From NCBI RefSeq assembly GCF_004421005.1, contig NZ_CP038026.1, positions 1-64,000 of the forward strand: a DNA stretch of 64,000 nt. The letters run 5' to 3'. This document shows positions 9,293-18,834 of the stretch, piece by piece. Position 1 is the stretch's first letter, and the number at the start of each line of letters is the position of its first letter. The stretch comes from Pseudoduganella plicata (GTDB lineage Bacteria; Pseudomonadota; Gammaproteobacteria; Burkholderiales; Burkholderiaceae_D). The notes under the pieces are model-generated. The model did not search any database. It was not told the origin of the DNA and saw only the letters and a program-made list of their open reading frames with translations. The translations under genes and the position numbers were made by a program.

Positions 9293-9349
9293 GGGCTGCA
9301 ACGGGAAGCATCTCGCTATTGCGATTCGCTGACTTCATCGTTGCAGCCC
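9293..9349. repeat. Inverted repeat between phoX and the convergent PLP enzyme gene
   Basis: GGGCTGCAACG (9293-9303) and CGTTGCAGCCC (9339-9349) are perfectly complementary across a 35-base loop. It lies between convergent genes and may help end transcription, but there is no T tract. Confidence 0.3.
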
Positions 9350-9543
9350 TGTAGTGGTTTACAAGCGCTTGGCAATGCTCGACCAGGACGAGTGGCTCGC
9401 GGCAGGAAACTCCACACTATCTCTTGATGCCCCTGACGCACGCGCAATGTCGGTTGCGGCAGCAAGCACCTCAACAGTACATTGACCCCACCATTCGGCT
9501 CGCTTCAATGTACTGTTTCTTCGTACCGGAAACGCACGTCCGC

Positions 9544-10818
9544 TTACGTCCGCGCCAGCTCGCGGATGGCTGCGGCCAGCCGGGCCAGGTCGGTGTCGCG
9601 GGTGAAGTACGACGGCGTCACGCGGATGCAGCTGCCGCCGGCCGGGCCGGACCGTGCCACGGTGAAGAGGCCGTAATCGTCCGCGAGGCGCCGCGCCAGC
9701 GCCACGTTGTCCTCGAAACCGGTGCGACCGCGCAGGCGGAACGACGTGACCGCGCCGCTCATGCCCGGCTCCTCGGGCGTGAGGATCTGTACGCCGGGTA
9801 CGTCGATGACCTGGCGCACCCAGTCGTCGCGCAACCCGCGCAGCCGGGCCGCGCGTTCGGCCAGGGGAAACTGCCCGTGGAACTTCAGGGCCGCCGGGAT
9901 TGTCATGATCGCGGCCATGTTGACCGTACCGGCAGTGACGCGGGAGCGTATGTCGGTCGCAGGGAAGTTGGTCGTGCCCGCTTGCACGCCGATGTCCTGC
10001 AGGCGCGTTTCGCGAATGTACAGGAAGCCCAGGCCGAGCGGGGCGCCCACCCACTTGTGCAGGTTGGCGCCGACGAAATCGGCGCCAAGGTCCGGAATCC
10101 TGTAGTCCAGCTGTCCCCAGGACTGTGCCACGTCCACGACGACATCCGCGCCGCGTGCCTTGGCCATCCGCACGATCTCGGCGACCGGCATGACCAGCCC
10201 GGTGCGGTGGCTGACGTGCGTCAGCAGCAACAGCCTGGTGCGCGGGTGCTTGCGCAGCGCCTGGTCATAGGCGTCGATGACGTTCTGGCGCGTGGCCGGT
10301 TCCGGGATCTGTACCGTCGCCGTACTGGCGCCACTGCGGCGGGCCAGGTCGGCCATCGCGTCGATCATCGTGTCGTAGTCGAGATTGCCGTACATGACCG
10401 TCTCGCCGGGCTTGACGAGCCGGTAGTTGCAGATCAGGTTCTGCATCGATTCGGTGGCGCTGCGGGTAATGGCCAGTTCGCCCGTTGCCACGCCCGCATG
10501 CGCCGCGAGCTGGGCACGGATCGTTTCGATGCCTTTGCGGTCGAACTCGCGACGCAGGAAGTACGAGTTATAGCGGTTCAGGTAATCGATATTGCGCTTG
10601 AAATCTTCCGCCACCGGCCGCGCCATGATGCCGTAATAGGCGTTTTCCAGGTTGACGAAGTCGCTTGCGACGTCGTAGCTGGCGGCCAGCTGCTGCCAAT
10701 CGAGTGCTCTGCTCGCGCCCGGGACGGCGCCCCGGGCGCCTCCGGCGGCGGCCAGCCCGGCGGTCAGGCCGGCGGCAGCGCGCAGCAGTGTCCGGCGTCG
10801 TTGTGCGAATGTACTCAT
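9544..10818 (-). CDS. Tat-exported class V PLP-dependent enzyme (PvdN / isopenicillin N epimerase-like)
   Basis: The 424-residue protein has the class V aminotransferase fold. The PLP lysine is Lys255 in NLHKWVGAPLG, and ARGADVVVDVAQSWGQ holds the aspartate that contacts the cofactor. It starts MSTFAQRRRTLLRAAAGL, with arginines 7-9 before a hydrophobic stretch, which is a Tat signal, so it should act in the periplasm. Periplasmic, Tat-exported enzymes of this fold include PvdN, which modifies pyoverdine in Pseudomonas. AGGAG five to ten bases upstream supports the ATG at 10818 over a longer frame. It is the last gene of the receptor-permease-ATPase series on this strand. The reaction is unknown: side-chain modification of a metallophore is my inference, and epimerase or C-S lyase activity is also possible. 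Confidence 0.85.
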   Translation of the reverse strand: MSTFAQRRRTLLRAAAGLTAGLAAAGGARGAVPGASRALDWQQLAASYDVASDFVNLENAYYGIMARPVAEDFKRNIDYLNRYNSYFLRREFDRKGIETIRAQLAAHAGVATGELAITRSATESMQNLICNYRLVKPGETVMYGNLDYDTMIDAMADLARRSGASTATVQIPEPATRQNVIDAYDQALRKHPRTRLLLLTHVSHRTGLVMPVAEIVRMAKARGADVVVDVAQSWGQLDYRIPDLGADFVGANLHKWVGAPLGLGFLYIRETRLQDIGVQAGTTNFPATDIRSRVTAGTVNMAAIMTIPAALKFHGQFPLAERAARLRGLRDDWVRQVIDVPGVQILTPEEPGMSGAVTSFRLRGRTGFEDNVALARRLADDYGLFTVARSGPAGGSCIRVTPSYFTRDTDLARLAAAIRELART

Positions 10819-11001
10819 GCATGCTCCTGTCAGTGGTTTTACAGCAAGTGTGGAATGCGGGAACTGTTCCAGGCCGGCCTGCGCTGCCGCCTTTACGAAC
10901 GGGCCGGCATCGACGCGCACGTCCGGTGTTTCCGTACGAACGCGGCGTGGCCTGCACCGGTATCACCAGACTTCAGCATGCAGGCGCGAGCTCGCCAGCG
11001 C

Positions 11002-11716
11002 TTACGGGGCGGCCGCTACCGACATCTCGTCAAGGTACAACTGTTCCAGATCGCGCGCGCTCAGGTCCTGCGCATTGAAGGTTCGCAGCAGACGGCCGTT
11101 GCGCATCAAACCGATCGTGGTGGCCACCTCGCCTGCGCGAAACAGGTCGTGGGTCGCCATCAGGATGCTGGCGCCGGCGTCGCGCTGGCCCAGCAGCAGG
11201 CGATGAAACTCGGCACTGGCCTGCGGGTCGAGACCTGAAGTTGGTTCGTCCAGCAGCAGGGCGCGCGCCGAGCGTGCAATCGCCAGCGCAATCGCCACTT
11301 TCTGGCGCATGCCTTTCGAGTAACCGCCGGCGCGGCGCTCGACCGCCTCGGCAGGCACGCCTGCCTGCGCCAGCCAGCCGCGCAGGCGTTGCGGCGTGCA
11401 GTCGGGAACACCTGCCAGCCCCGCGAAATAGCGCAGGTTCTCCAGCCCGCTCAGCTCGCCGCAGGGCCACCTGCTCCGGCAGGTAGAGCAGGCGTCTGCG
11501 CGCCTGCGCCGGCTCGGCCTGCACGTCGATCCCATCAACCAGGGCCTGTCCCGACGTGGGCGTCAGGAACCCCATCAGCAGTTTGATCGTGGTGGTCTTG
11601 CCGGCGCCGTTCGCGCCCAGCATGCAAAAGATTTCGCCCGGCGCGATATCGAGGTCGAGGCCGTCGAGGGCGCGGTGGGCGCCGAAGGTCTTGGTTAAAG
11701 CATGGGTACGCAGCAT
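11002..11716 (-). pseudogene. ABC transporter ATP-binding protein, frameshifted
   Basis: The gene encodes the nucleotide-binding subunit for the two upstream permeases. The first part, from MLRTHALTKTFGAHRALDG, contains Walker A GANGAGKTT. It then reads LLYLPEQVAL and loses frame at about 11461. A second frame continues GELSGLENLRYFAGLAG and holds the ABC signature GYSKGMRQK and Walker B ALLLDEPTSG. Joined, they give a normal product of about 238 residues. The shift equals one extra or two missing bases, where related proteins have a Tyr-Gly before GELSG. As written, no functional ATPase can be made without recoding. A sequencing error is a real alternative because three other genes in the window show similar shifts. 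Confidence 0.85.
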
Positions 11717-11723
11717 GTAAGCC

Positions 11724-13133
11724 TCATTCGATCGGATTTGCCTGGCGCAGTCGGCGCACGCCAACGGCCAGGAGTGCCAGCAGGGCCAGCACCATGACGC
11801 CGGCGTCGGCGGACAGCGCGCCCAGGTGCCGGGCCGCTGGCGCTTCGCGGAAGGTGAAGCGCGGCATGCCGTGGTCATAGTCGGCCGCGGTAAGCAGCCG
11901 GTCTTCGTCCAGATAACGGTACGTCAGCCGGCGGACCTGCAACAGGAAGGCGTGTGCCTGCTCCTGAAAGCGCACGGCGCGGCCCGCATCGGTGCCTGCC
12001 AGACGCTCCAGTCCGTCCTGGAAGGCAATGGGCGGCGAGCTTGCGCGCAGCACGTCCATCCACCAGCGCCGGCGCTCGTCTTGTGCACGGTAAGGTTGCA
12101 CCGCGGTGCGGATCAGTTCCTCGCCGCGCTCCACTTCCCTGGCGCGTCGCCGGAGGTTGTCAGGTATGTCTGGCGCAGGCGCGTGTCCGGGCCGGGAAGC
12201 GGCCGCACTTTGCTGGCGAAGCTCGGCGCGCGCCTGCATCGCCATCGCCCGCAGTACATTGGTGCGCTCGGCTGGATTGGACGGCGGCGCGACCTGGTCG
12301 GCCACGCCGAGCGCCAGCGCCGGCAGCAATACCACCAGCACCAGCCAGCCGGCGACGCAACCCAGCGCGGCCTGCGCCACATTGCGCGCAAACACGTTGA
12401 CCAGGGCGGCGAAGCCGACCCAGAACAGGCCGTACAGCGCGGTCAATACGGCGGCCTGCAGCAGCGCCGCCGGCGTTGGTGACGCTGCAATGGACAGCAC
12501 CGCCATCAGCAGCAATACCGGCGGACCCACCAGCAGCAGCGTGCGCGCTGCGGCCTTTGCGGTCACGTAGCGCAGCGGCGTCACCGGCTGGGCCAGCAGC
12601 AAGGGCTCCATGCCGCGTTCGCGTTCGAATGACCACAGATCGACGCTGCCGGCCAGGATCAGGAGCGGCAAAAGCCAGACCAGGACGAAGGCCACGTCGC
12701 AGCGCCCGGCGGCCAGCACCGCCGGATTCTCCATGCCGGCCATGTACTCGTCGAAGATCGTGTTGCTGGCCACGAAAGGGAAGATTTTCGCGGCCATCGG
12801 GTAGCCCTCGGCCTGGCCAACCGTCAGCACCGGCAGTTCGCCGGGCGGCAGCGTGGCGCGCAAGGACATCGCCGTGGGATAGATGGCGCCACCGTAGCGG
12901 GACTTGTTCTCGGGCGTGAGCTCGTTGACGATCTGGTTGCGGCGCATCCGGTGCACCTCGCGCTCCTCGTCCTGGATCGCGGCCAGCGCTGCGCTGCGCT
13001 GCGCGCTCCAGGCCGCGCCTTCCCACGCAGCGTATCCGCACATGGCAAGGAAGGCCAGCCAGAGTGGCACGAGCCAGCGTCCGCGCACCATGCGCAGTAG
13101 TTCGGTACGGAAGATGATGGCGGTGGCGCTCAT
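11724..13133 (-). CDS. ABC transporter permease, DUF3526 family (second of two)
   Basis: This 469-residue inner-membrane protein has a first membrane segment near residues 17-35, a long periplasmic loop, a cluster of about five membrane segments at roughly 165-330 (for example FVLVWLLPLLILAG), another large soluble loop, and a last helix near the C-terminus. This is the layout of ABC-2-type DUF3526 permeases. SFERERGMEPLLLAQPV is the typical cytoplasmic coupling stretch of ABC-2 exporters. It starts in an ATGA overlap with the first permease and ends seven bases before the ATPase start, so the three are one translational unit. It probably forms a heterodimer with the first permease. The substrate is unknown. 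Confidence 0.88.
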   Translation of the reverse strand: MSATAIIFRTELLRMVRGRWLVPLWLAFLAMCGYAAWEGAAWSAQRSAALAAIQDEEREVHRMRRNQIVNELTPENKSRYGGAIYPTAMSLRATLPPGELPVLTVGQAEGYPMAAKIFPFVASNTIFDEYMAGMENPAVLAAGRCDVAFVLVWLLPLLILAGSVDLWSFERERGMEPLLLAQPVTPLRYVTAKAAARTLLLVGPPVLLLMAVLSIAASPTPAALLQAAVLTALYGLFWVGFAALVNVFARNVAQAALGCVAGWLVLVVLLPALALGVADQVAPPSNPAERTNVLRAMAMQARAELRQQSAAASRPGHAPAPDIPDNLRRRAREVERGEELIRTAVQPYRAQDERRRWWMDVLRASSPPIAFQDGLERLAGTDAGRAVRFQEQAHAFLLQVRRLTYRYLDEDRLLTAADYDHGMPRFTFREAPAARHLGALSADAGVMVLALLALLAVGVRRLRQANPIE

Positions 13134-14566
13134 GCCTTGCCCTCCAGCCGCGAGGCCGCAAGTCGCATCATCGCCATGGCGCCCGCCAGCCAGGCCAGCA
13201 GCCAGGCAAACGGCGCCGCCGTACGCGGCAGGGTCTCGCCGAGAGAGTAGGGCCGGGGCGCAAAGCGCACGCCGTGCGTGATGGCCGCTACGTCGGACGC
13301 ATACTCGCGCATTTCCCGCTTGCGGTTGAACTTGATATCGCGGTTCAGCGTCTGCACCAGATCGTAGCGGTAGCGCTCGGCCTGGACCAGGAAGTGACGG
13401 TGCGCCGGCAGGTCGGACTGGGCCAGTGCCGCCGACAGGGGCCGCAGCGCCATCAGCGGCGAGATGATGGCTGCCTTCAGGCTGAAGCAAGCCTGGGCGT
13501 CGTAGTCCGCGTACAGCCGGTCGAAGTGGCGGTTGTAGATGTCGGCGGTGGTCTTCTCGCCGTATTCGAACAACAGCCCGCTGTAATTGATCGGCAAGTC
13601 TTCGACCCTGCTTACCTTGTACTGCCTGAGGGTCGCCTCCTGGAAGGCGGCGAAACGCATGTCGCGCGGGTTGTGCCCATCCGGACCTTTCATGATCTCG
13701 TCCACGACGCGCACATGGAAGGCCGTCGCGGTGGGTGTCGGGTGGCGGCGCTCCGCGAGCATGGGAGCCAGCATCGGTACCAGCATCGTGCTGACGATCC
13801 AGAAGCCAAGTCCCGCCAGCAGCGCGATCCGCGCGCTGGCTGCCGCGGCCGTGATAGCCAGCACGATGCCGAGGACCGCCAGCCAGTACAGGGCGTAACC
13901 GGACAGCATCAGCGCAAGTGTGGCGAAGTACTGCGCGTCCCAGGCCGCCATTGCAGGCAGCGCGACAAGGATGCCTGCGAGGATCAGCATTCCCAGCAGT
14001 GCCCCGGCGAACGCGATGAAACGGCCGGCCAGCAGCTGCCAGGGGCTGGCGCCGGCGCCGATCTCCTGCCACATCAGCTGGCGCGCGCGTTCGCCCGAAA
14101 ATGCACCGAAGGCGGCGAACACGATCAGCAGCGGCACCAGCACCTGCATGGCGAAGGCCGGGCTGAAACCGCCGAAGCGGCTCAGGGCAGCCCCGCCATC
14201 GGTGCTCTTGAAGCGACTGGTGTTCTGTACGTGGCCTTCCAGCTTGAGGGCGCCGCCGAGGTGATCCTGCAGGCCCGGATCGAGCACCGACAGAGGCTGC
14301 ACCGGCTTGTAGACATAGCGACCGAAGTGCGCGGCGCCATGCGGGTTGGCCGCGCCTTGCGCCTTCCAGACCTCAGCCTCAACGTGGGCATCGTGGGCGC
14401 GCGCCTCCTGGACCCGGCGCGCATCGAGCGCCGCATCCACCAGAGCGATCGCGGTGATCGCCAGCACCAGGACGCAGAGAATGCGCAGGCGCCGCTCGCG
14501 CAGCAGAATCAGCCACTGCTGGCGCACGACCTCCCGCAGCACCGCCCTGGAGGAAAGGGCGTGCAT
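13130..14566 (-). CDS. ABC transporter permease, DUF3526 family (first of two)
   Basis: The 478-residue protein has an N-terminal membrane segment (LRILCVLVLAITAIALVDAA), a periplasmic loop, then five to six membrane helices between about 135 and 280. A second large periplasmic loop and a final helix before the C-terminus follow. AFSGERARQLMWQEIGAGAS corresponds to the ABC-2 coupling segment. Its ATG shares a base with the TGA of the receptor gene upstream (TGATG), and its own stop overlaps the next permease. Tight coupling to a siderophore receptor suggests a role in moving the same compound or in keeping its periplasmic processing running. Confidence 0.88.
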   Translation of the reverse strand: MHALSSRAVLREVVRQQWLILLRERRLRILCVLVLAITAIALVDAALDARRVQEARAHDAHVEAEVWKAQGAANPHGAAHFGRYVYKPVQPLSVLDPGLQDHLGGALKLEGHVQNTSRFKSTDGGAALSRFGGFSPAFAMQVLVPLLIVFAAFGAFSGERARQLMWQEIGAGASPWQLLAGRFIAFAGALLGMLILAGILVALPAMAAWDAQYFATLALMLSGYALYWLAVLGIVLAITAAAASARIALLAGLGFWIVSTMLVPMLAPMLAERRHPTPTATAFHVRVVDEIMKGPDGHNPRDMRFAAFQEATLRQYKVSRVEDLPINYSGLLFEYGEKTTADIYNRHFDRLYADYDAQACFSLKAAIISPLMALRPLSAALAQSDLPAHRHFLVQAERYRYDLVQTLNRDIKFNRKREMREYASDVAAITHGVRFAPRPYSLGETLPRTAAPFAWLLAWLAGAMAMMRLAASRLEGKA

Positions 14567-16682
14567 CAGTAGCTCCCGCGCACGCTCAGCAGCACGCTAC
14601 GCGGGTCGGCGTAGGTGTTGTAGGTATTCAGCCCGCCCACCCGTGCCCAGTAAGTCCGGTCGAACAGGTTGTTGACGGCCACGCTCATTGTGACCCCGCG
14701 CGCGAAGGTATAACCCGCCTGGACGTTGGCTACCGCATATCCGCCCTGTTCGCGCAGCCCCGGTACGCCACTGCCAAGGAGCGCGCTGTTGGCAGTGACG
14801 CCGCCGCCCACGAAAAGGCCGCGCATCCAGCCCGGCTGCCAACGGGCGTACAGCTTGACACTGTGCTTCGGTTCGAAAGTCGAGAACTGGCTGCCTTCCA
14901 GGGTGGGGTGCACGCCATACTCGGTGCTCAGCCAGGTATAGCCTGCCGACAGATTCAGCTCGGGCAGCGGACGGCCGCCGACTTCGAACTCGACGCCCCG
15001 CACTTCGACCGTCCCGGCCGCCGTATAGATGTCGCCGACGCCGGTGTACAGGGCGCGGTTGCGGTCGCGGCTGCGGAACATGGCGGCCGAAGCGTTCAGC
15101 CGGCCGTCCAGGAAGTTGCCCTTGGCGCCCAGTTCGACCTGCTTGCCGACGCGCGGATCGAGCACCTGGCCTGCAGCGTCGAAGAGCGCCTGGGGGAAGA
15201 AGATGTCCGCGTAGCTGACGTAGGCGTTGATGCCGGCGGCAAGATGCCACAGCAGCGCGACGGAGGGCGTCACCTCGCCGCGTTCCATGGCGCCCGTCAC
15301 AAAGGGCGTGACCGGCGAAGGCGCGATAGCGCGGCTCTCGCTGCGGTAACGCGTCACGCGCGCTCCCAGCGCGAGGGTGAGCGGATCGGCCAGCGACAGC
15401 CGGGCCTGAGTGTACAAACCGGACTGCGTGACTCTGTTGTCGTTGCCGCGCGCAAAATCGCCATCCGGCTCCGCCACCGTCTCAGGCTGGAAGATGCTCA
15501 CATTCGGCACCGCCGAGTAGGTGACGTTGCGGTTGCTTGCCAGGCGCTGCTCCCAGTTATAGCCGATAACGAGCGCGTGGCTGCGGCCGAACAGCTTGAC
15601 CGGACCGGAGGCGTACAGGTCGGCGCCGGTACGCTGGAAGTCCAGCGCGGCCGCGCGCCGCGCATACGTGGCGCGCATCGTTGCGGGATTGACACCCGTG
15701 CTGGGGTAGGCGTCCTTGTAGAATTTGTCGACGGTGCGGTGGACCGCGCGCGCCCGCACTTCCCAGCCATCGCCGAGTTGGCGGGAGAGTTCCGCGCTGC
15801 TTTCGTTGGTCGCCCAGAAGAAGCGGTTCCAGGACGGGTACACGTGCAGGGAGCGGCTGACGTCCAGGAAACGTCCGTCCAGATAAGCGGGCAAGCCCAT
15901 CGACGGCGAGCGCAGATTGTCGACCTGGCGCGCAAACGCCAGCGACAGCACGGTAGCGGAATCGAGGTCGGCGTCCAGCGCCAGATAGCCGAGCCACTTG
16001 CGATCGTGGGTAACGTCGTGGAAGTAGTCGCGCTCCTGGAATGTGCCGACGGCCCGCCCGCGCAGGGTGCCCGCAGCGTTCAGCGGTGCCCCGGCGTCGA
16101 TCTCGATACGGCGGTTGCTATGGGAACCGGCGCTCGCGGCGGCCGACAGGCGCGCCTCGCGCGAACCGCGCTTGCGCACGAAGTTGATGATGCCGCCCGG
16201 CTGTCCCGCGCCCTGCGTGACGCCGGCGGGTCCGCGCAGCAGCTCGACGCGCTCGTAGATGGCAAGCTCGAACTCCTGGGTGCCACTGCCGGGGCTGGCT
16301 GCGGGAATGCCGTCGTAGGCTTGCTCGAGGCTGTAGCCGCGTGAACGGAAGTCGGGATTGGCGCCGTCGAAGGGCATGACGCTGACACCCGGGGCCTGCT
16401 GCATCAGGTCGCCCAGCGTGAACAGGTTCTGGTCGCGCATGCGCTGCTCCGTGAACACGGTCACCGACTGGGGGATGTCGATCAGGCGCAACGGCGTTTT
16501 GCCCCGACCGTGGCGGTGCCCGGGGCATAGGGCTCTTCGGCGCTGCCGTTCACGATGACTTGCGGCACGGCTTCCTGCGCCGAGGCGAGCGGGATCGTGC
16601 CGGCGACCAGCAAGGCCAACGTAGAGCGGTACAGTGTGTGGAGGGCAGGGCCGGCGGGCGTCAGGGCAGATCGTCTTTTCAT
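14566..16682 (-). pseudogene. TonB-dependent siderophore receptor, one frameshift
   Basis: This outer-membrane receptor of about 705 residues takes up a ferric siderophore using TonB energy. The signal peptide frame starts at 16682 (MKRRSALTP) behind AAGAGAT and reads to VGAK. The frame then changes at a run of four A residues (plus strand 16497-16500); five would restore KTPLRLIDIPQSVTVFTEQR. The plug (RDQNLFTLGDLMQQAPGVSV, LLRGPAGVTQGAGQPGGIIN) and the barrel are intact, and the protein ends with an aromatic residue in LSVRGSY. It heads the permease and ATPase series. A Fur-like element lies about 100 bases upstream. One missing base in a homopolymer suggests possible sequencing error. Confidence 0.88.
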
Positions 16683-16784
16683 TGCATCTCTTGTTGGTGG
16701 GCGTCGTCAGGAAAACCGGGACGTCCGCGAGTCGGCATAGGGATGAGAGGCGAGGCAAACCGGCAATCGTCCCCGCTATTATCT

Positions 16785-16804
16785 AATAATGAGATGCCAT
16801 TATC
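16785..16804 (-). promoter_or_regulatory. Fur-box-like AT-rich palindrome upstream of the siderophore receptor
   Basis: ATAATG and CATTAT face each other across six bases, against five in the standard Fur box. The position about 100 bases before the receptor start fits iron control, but the match is imperfect. Confidence 0.35.
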
Positions 16805-16904
16805 AATAACGGCAGAATAAAGATGGTGACCGACGGCATCGGATCGTTCGGGCGCGTCTCCTCTCGCGCACCGAGAACGTTGCGTATGCGCGCAGCCGTC
16901 GGTA

Positions 16905-18719
16905 TCAGCGTCGCTCCATCATGACGGGGTAGGTCCAGCTCGAACGATCGCCATATTCCGAACGCTCCAGCCACCAGTTCAGGCGTGCCTGCGGATCGGC
17001 GGCGAAGGCCGCATCCTTGGCGATGGCGTCCTGGAACAGGGCGCGCAGACCGGGTGCGGTTTCCAGCAGGCGGTCGGCCAGCGGTGCCAGCAGATGCCGG
17101 GACAGGGCCGACTCGGGCGGCAGTGCGTGATCGAACATGCCGTTGGCCAGCATGGAGTCGTCGCTTTCCGGTTCCAGCAGCGCGGCGGCCAGGAGGCGCC
17201 CCGGCTGGTCCGCGGGAATGCGCACCGATCCGGCCGGCATCGTCACGCTCCTCGACGGCCTGCGCAGTTCCTGGCGATGCCCGCCGTTGGCCATCTGCGC
17301 CACGTCGACCATTGCGGCACGGGACATGTCGAGCACTTCCATCCGGATGCCATGCGAGCGCAGCAATGCGATCGCGCCAGTGTGTTCGGGCCGGATCCAC
17401 CAGGCCCGCGGCAAGGTGACCTCCCTGGTGGAGCGAACGCCGAATACCGGCATGGCAATGGTCTGCGGCTCGCCCGTCCAGCGCAGCTCCCTGGCGCCGG
17501 ATGCCGGTGACAGGTACGAATCGTAGCGGTAGCCCTTGAACTCTCTGACTTCGCGCGGCACGGATTCGCGTTCCCAGCGAACCATCAGCTGTGCCGGGCG
17601 TGCCGCCCGGTCGCGGTCCTTGGCTGCTGCGATCCGGGCATGTTCGCGCGCCACGGTCTTCAACGACTGTTCCAGCAGCACATACGTGCCCAGCACGCGT
17701 TGCCGGTACGGCTTCATCGTATGATTCTCCACGAGCACGGTCGGGATGCCCATGAAGTCGCCGTAACCGGTCGAATAGCGCGGCCCTTCGGCACTGATGC
17801 GCAGGCCGAGGTGCGGCGCGTTCTCGTCCACCCAGCTCGGGTAGGCGGCCGGCAGGTGGCCATCTGCGGTCAGCGCCTTGTCGACATCGGTGCTGTACGC
17901 GGTCATCAGCCACTGCGCCGTCGCTTGCGAACGCGCGTAGGTGCCCCAGCCGGCGAAGGTGTACGTCACGTCGTATTGGTAGTCGATGCCATCGCTGACG
18001 TGCACGTCGATATACAGCGCCGGATCGAACTGCTGCAGAAGCTTCACCACCGCGGCGACCTCGGGCGACTGCAATCTTGCATAATCGCGGTTGAGATCGA
18101 GGCCTTGCGCGCTGGTGCGCGCACCTTTCAGGAAGGGGCCGCGCTGGTGCGGACGGCCCGCCTCGCTCGCGTTCTCGTGCGCGTCCACGTTCAGGATCGG
18201 GATGAAGACCAGGTCCACGTGGTCCAGCAGATCGTCGCGGCCGCGTTGGGCGATGTCGCGCAGCAGCATCAGGCCTGCATCCTTGCCGTCGACCTCGCCG
18301 GCATGGATGCCGGCCTGGACCAGGACGACCGGTTTCCTGGCGCCCGGCTTCCCGGCGCCCGGCTTCCCGGCGAGTACGTAGTAAAGTTCCCGGCCCTGGT
18401 AACTCTTGCCGAAGGCGTGCAGGGAAATGAGCCGGGACCCGGCATCGATCGAACGCAGATACGCCACCGTCTGCGCATAGTCGGGCGAGCGCACGAATCC
18501 GGAGCGCTCCAGTGGCGTGGCATGCGGGTCGGCGGCCGGAACGACGCGCTCCATGCTTTTGCCTTGCCAGGGAGCCTCAGGAGGGAGAACGGCTGCCAGC
18601 GGTGCTGCGCAGGCTCCTGCATAGACGCATGAAAGAACTGCCGGGATAATTGCCGGGATGAACGAACGTACAATGAGCTTTTGCAAGACTGACCTTCTGA
18701 AACGAGGATAAGGACGCAT
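16905..18719 (-). CDS. Periplasmic M14-family zinc carboxypeptidase
   Basis: The 604-residue protein is a metallocarboxypeptidase that removes C-terminal residues. Counting from 18719, the zinc ligands are His139 and Glu142 in GIHAGEVDG and His240 in YIDVHVSDG. The substrate-binding Asn-Arg pair is in LNRDYARL (210-211), and the catalytic Glu is Glu331 in VLVENHT. A Sec signal (about 14-39, ending GACAA) sends it to the periplasm. About 250 residues follow the catalytic domain and probably form beta-sandwich domains. The ATG at 18719 has no ribosome site. A TTG at 18686, six bases after AAGG, gives a cleaner signal peptide and may be the true start. It lies between two receptor genes and probably trims an imported peptide. 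Confidence 0.88.
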   Translation of the reverse strand: MRPYPRFRRSVLQKLIVRSFIPAIIPAVLSCVYAGACAAPLAAVLPPEAPWQGKSMERVVPAADPHATPLERSGFVRSPDYAQTVAYLRSIDAGSRLISLHAFGKSYQGRELYYVLAGKPGAGKPGARKPVVLVQAGIHAGEVDGKDAGLMLLRDIAQRGRDDLLDHVDLVFIPILNVDAHENASEAGRPHQRGPFLKGARTSAQGLDLNRDYARLQSPEVAAVVKLLQQFDPALYIDVHVSDGIDYQYDVTYTFAGWGTYARSQATAQWLMTAYSTDVDKALTADGHLPAAYPSWVDENAPHLGLRISAEGPRYSTGYGDFMGIPTVLVENHTMKPYRQRVLGTYVLLEQSLKTVAREHARIAAAKDRDRAARPAQLMVRWERESVPREVREFKGYRYDSYLSPASGARELRWTGEPQTIAMPVFGVRSTREVTLPRAWWIRPEHTGAIALLRSHGIRMEVLDMSRAAMVDVAQMANGGHRQELRRPSRSVTMPAGSVRIPADQPGRLLAAALLEPESDDSMLANGMFDHALPPESALSRHLLAPLADRLLETAPGLRALFQDAIAKDAAFAADPQARLNWWLERSEYGDRSSWTYPVMMERR

Positions 18720-18731
18720 CGTATTGCCGAT

Positions 18732-18754
18732 GGTAATGAGAATGATATATCATT
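18732..18754. promoter_or_regulatory. Fur-like overlapping sites between the divergent carboxypeptidase and receptor genes
   Basis: GGTAATGAGAAT and the 14-base perfect palindrome AATGATATATCATT (18741-18754) overlap in the short divergent intergenic region. Repeated GATAAT-like hexamers are what Fur recognises. The core palindrome has one more base than the classic box. Confidence 0.45.
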
Positions 18755-18834
18755 ATTGTCTGTTCGGGTATCGGATGCCCGGTACTCACACCGGCGCGGG
18801 CCGGGCATGATCCATTCTTGAGAAGGTCTCTGGT

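Noticed and set aside
6971..9301. A 776-codon minus-strand open frame across phoX
   Set aside because: It is the antisense shadow of a high-GC gene. It is Val-, Arg- and Gly-rich, has no recognisable domain, and phoX on the plus strand explains the region fully.
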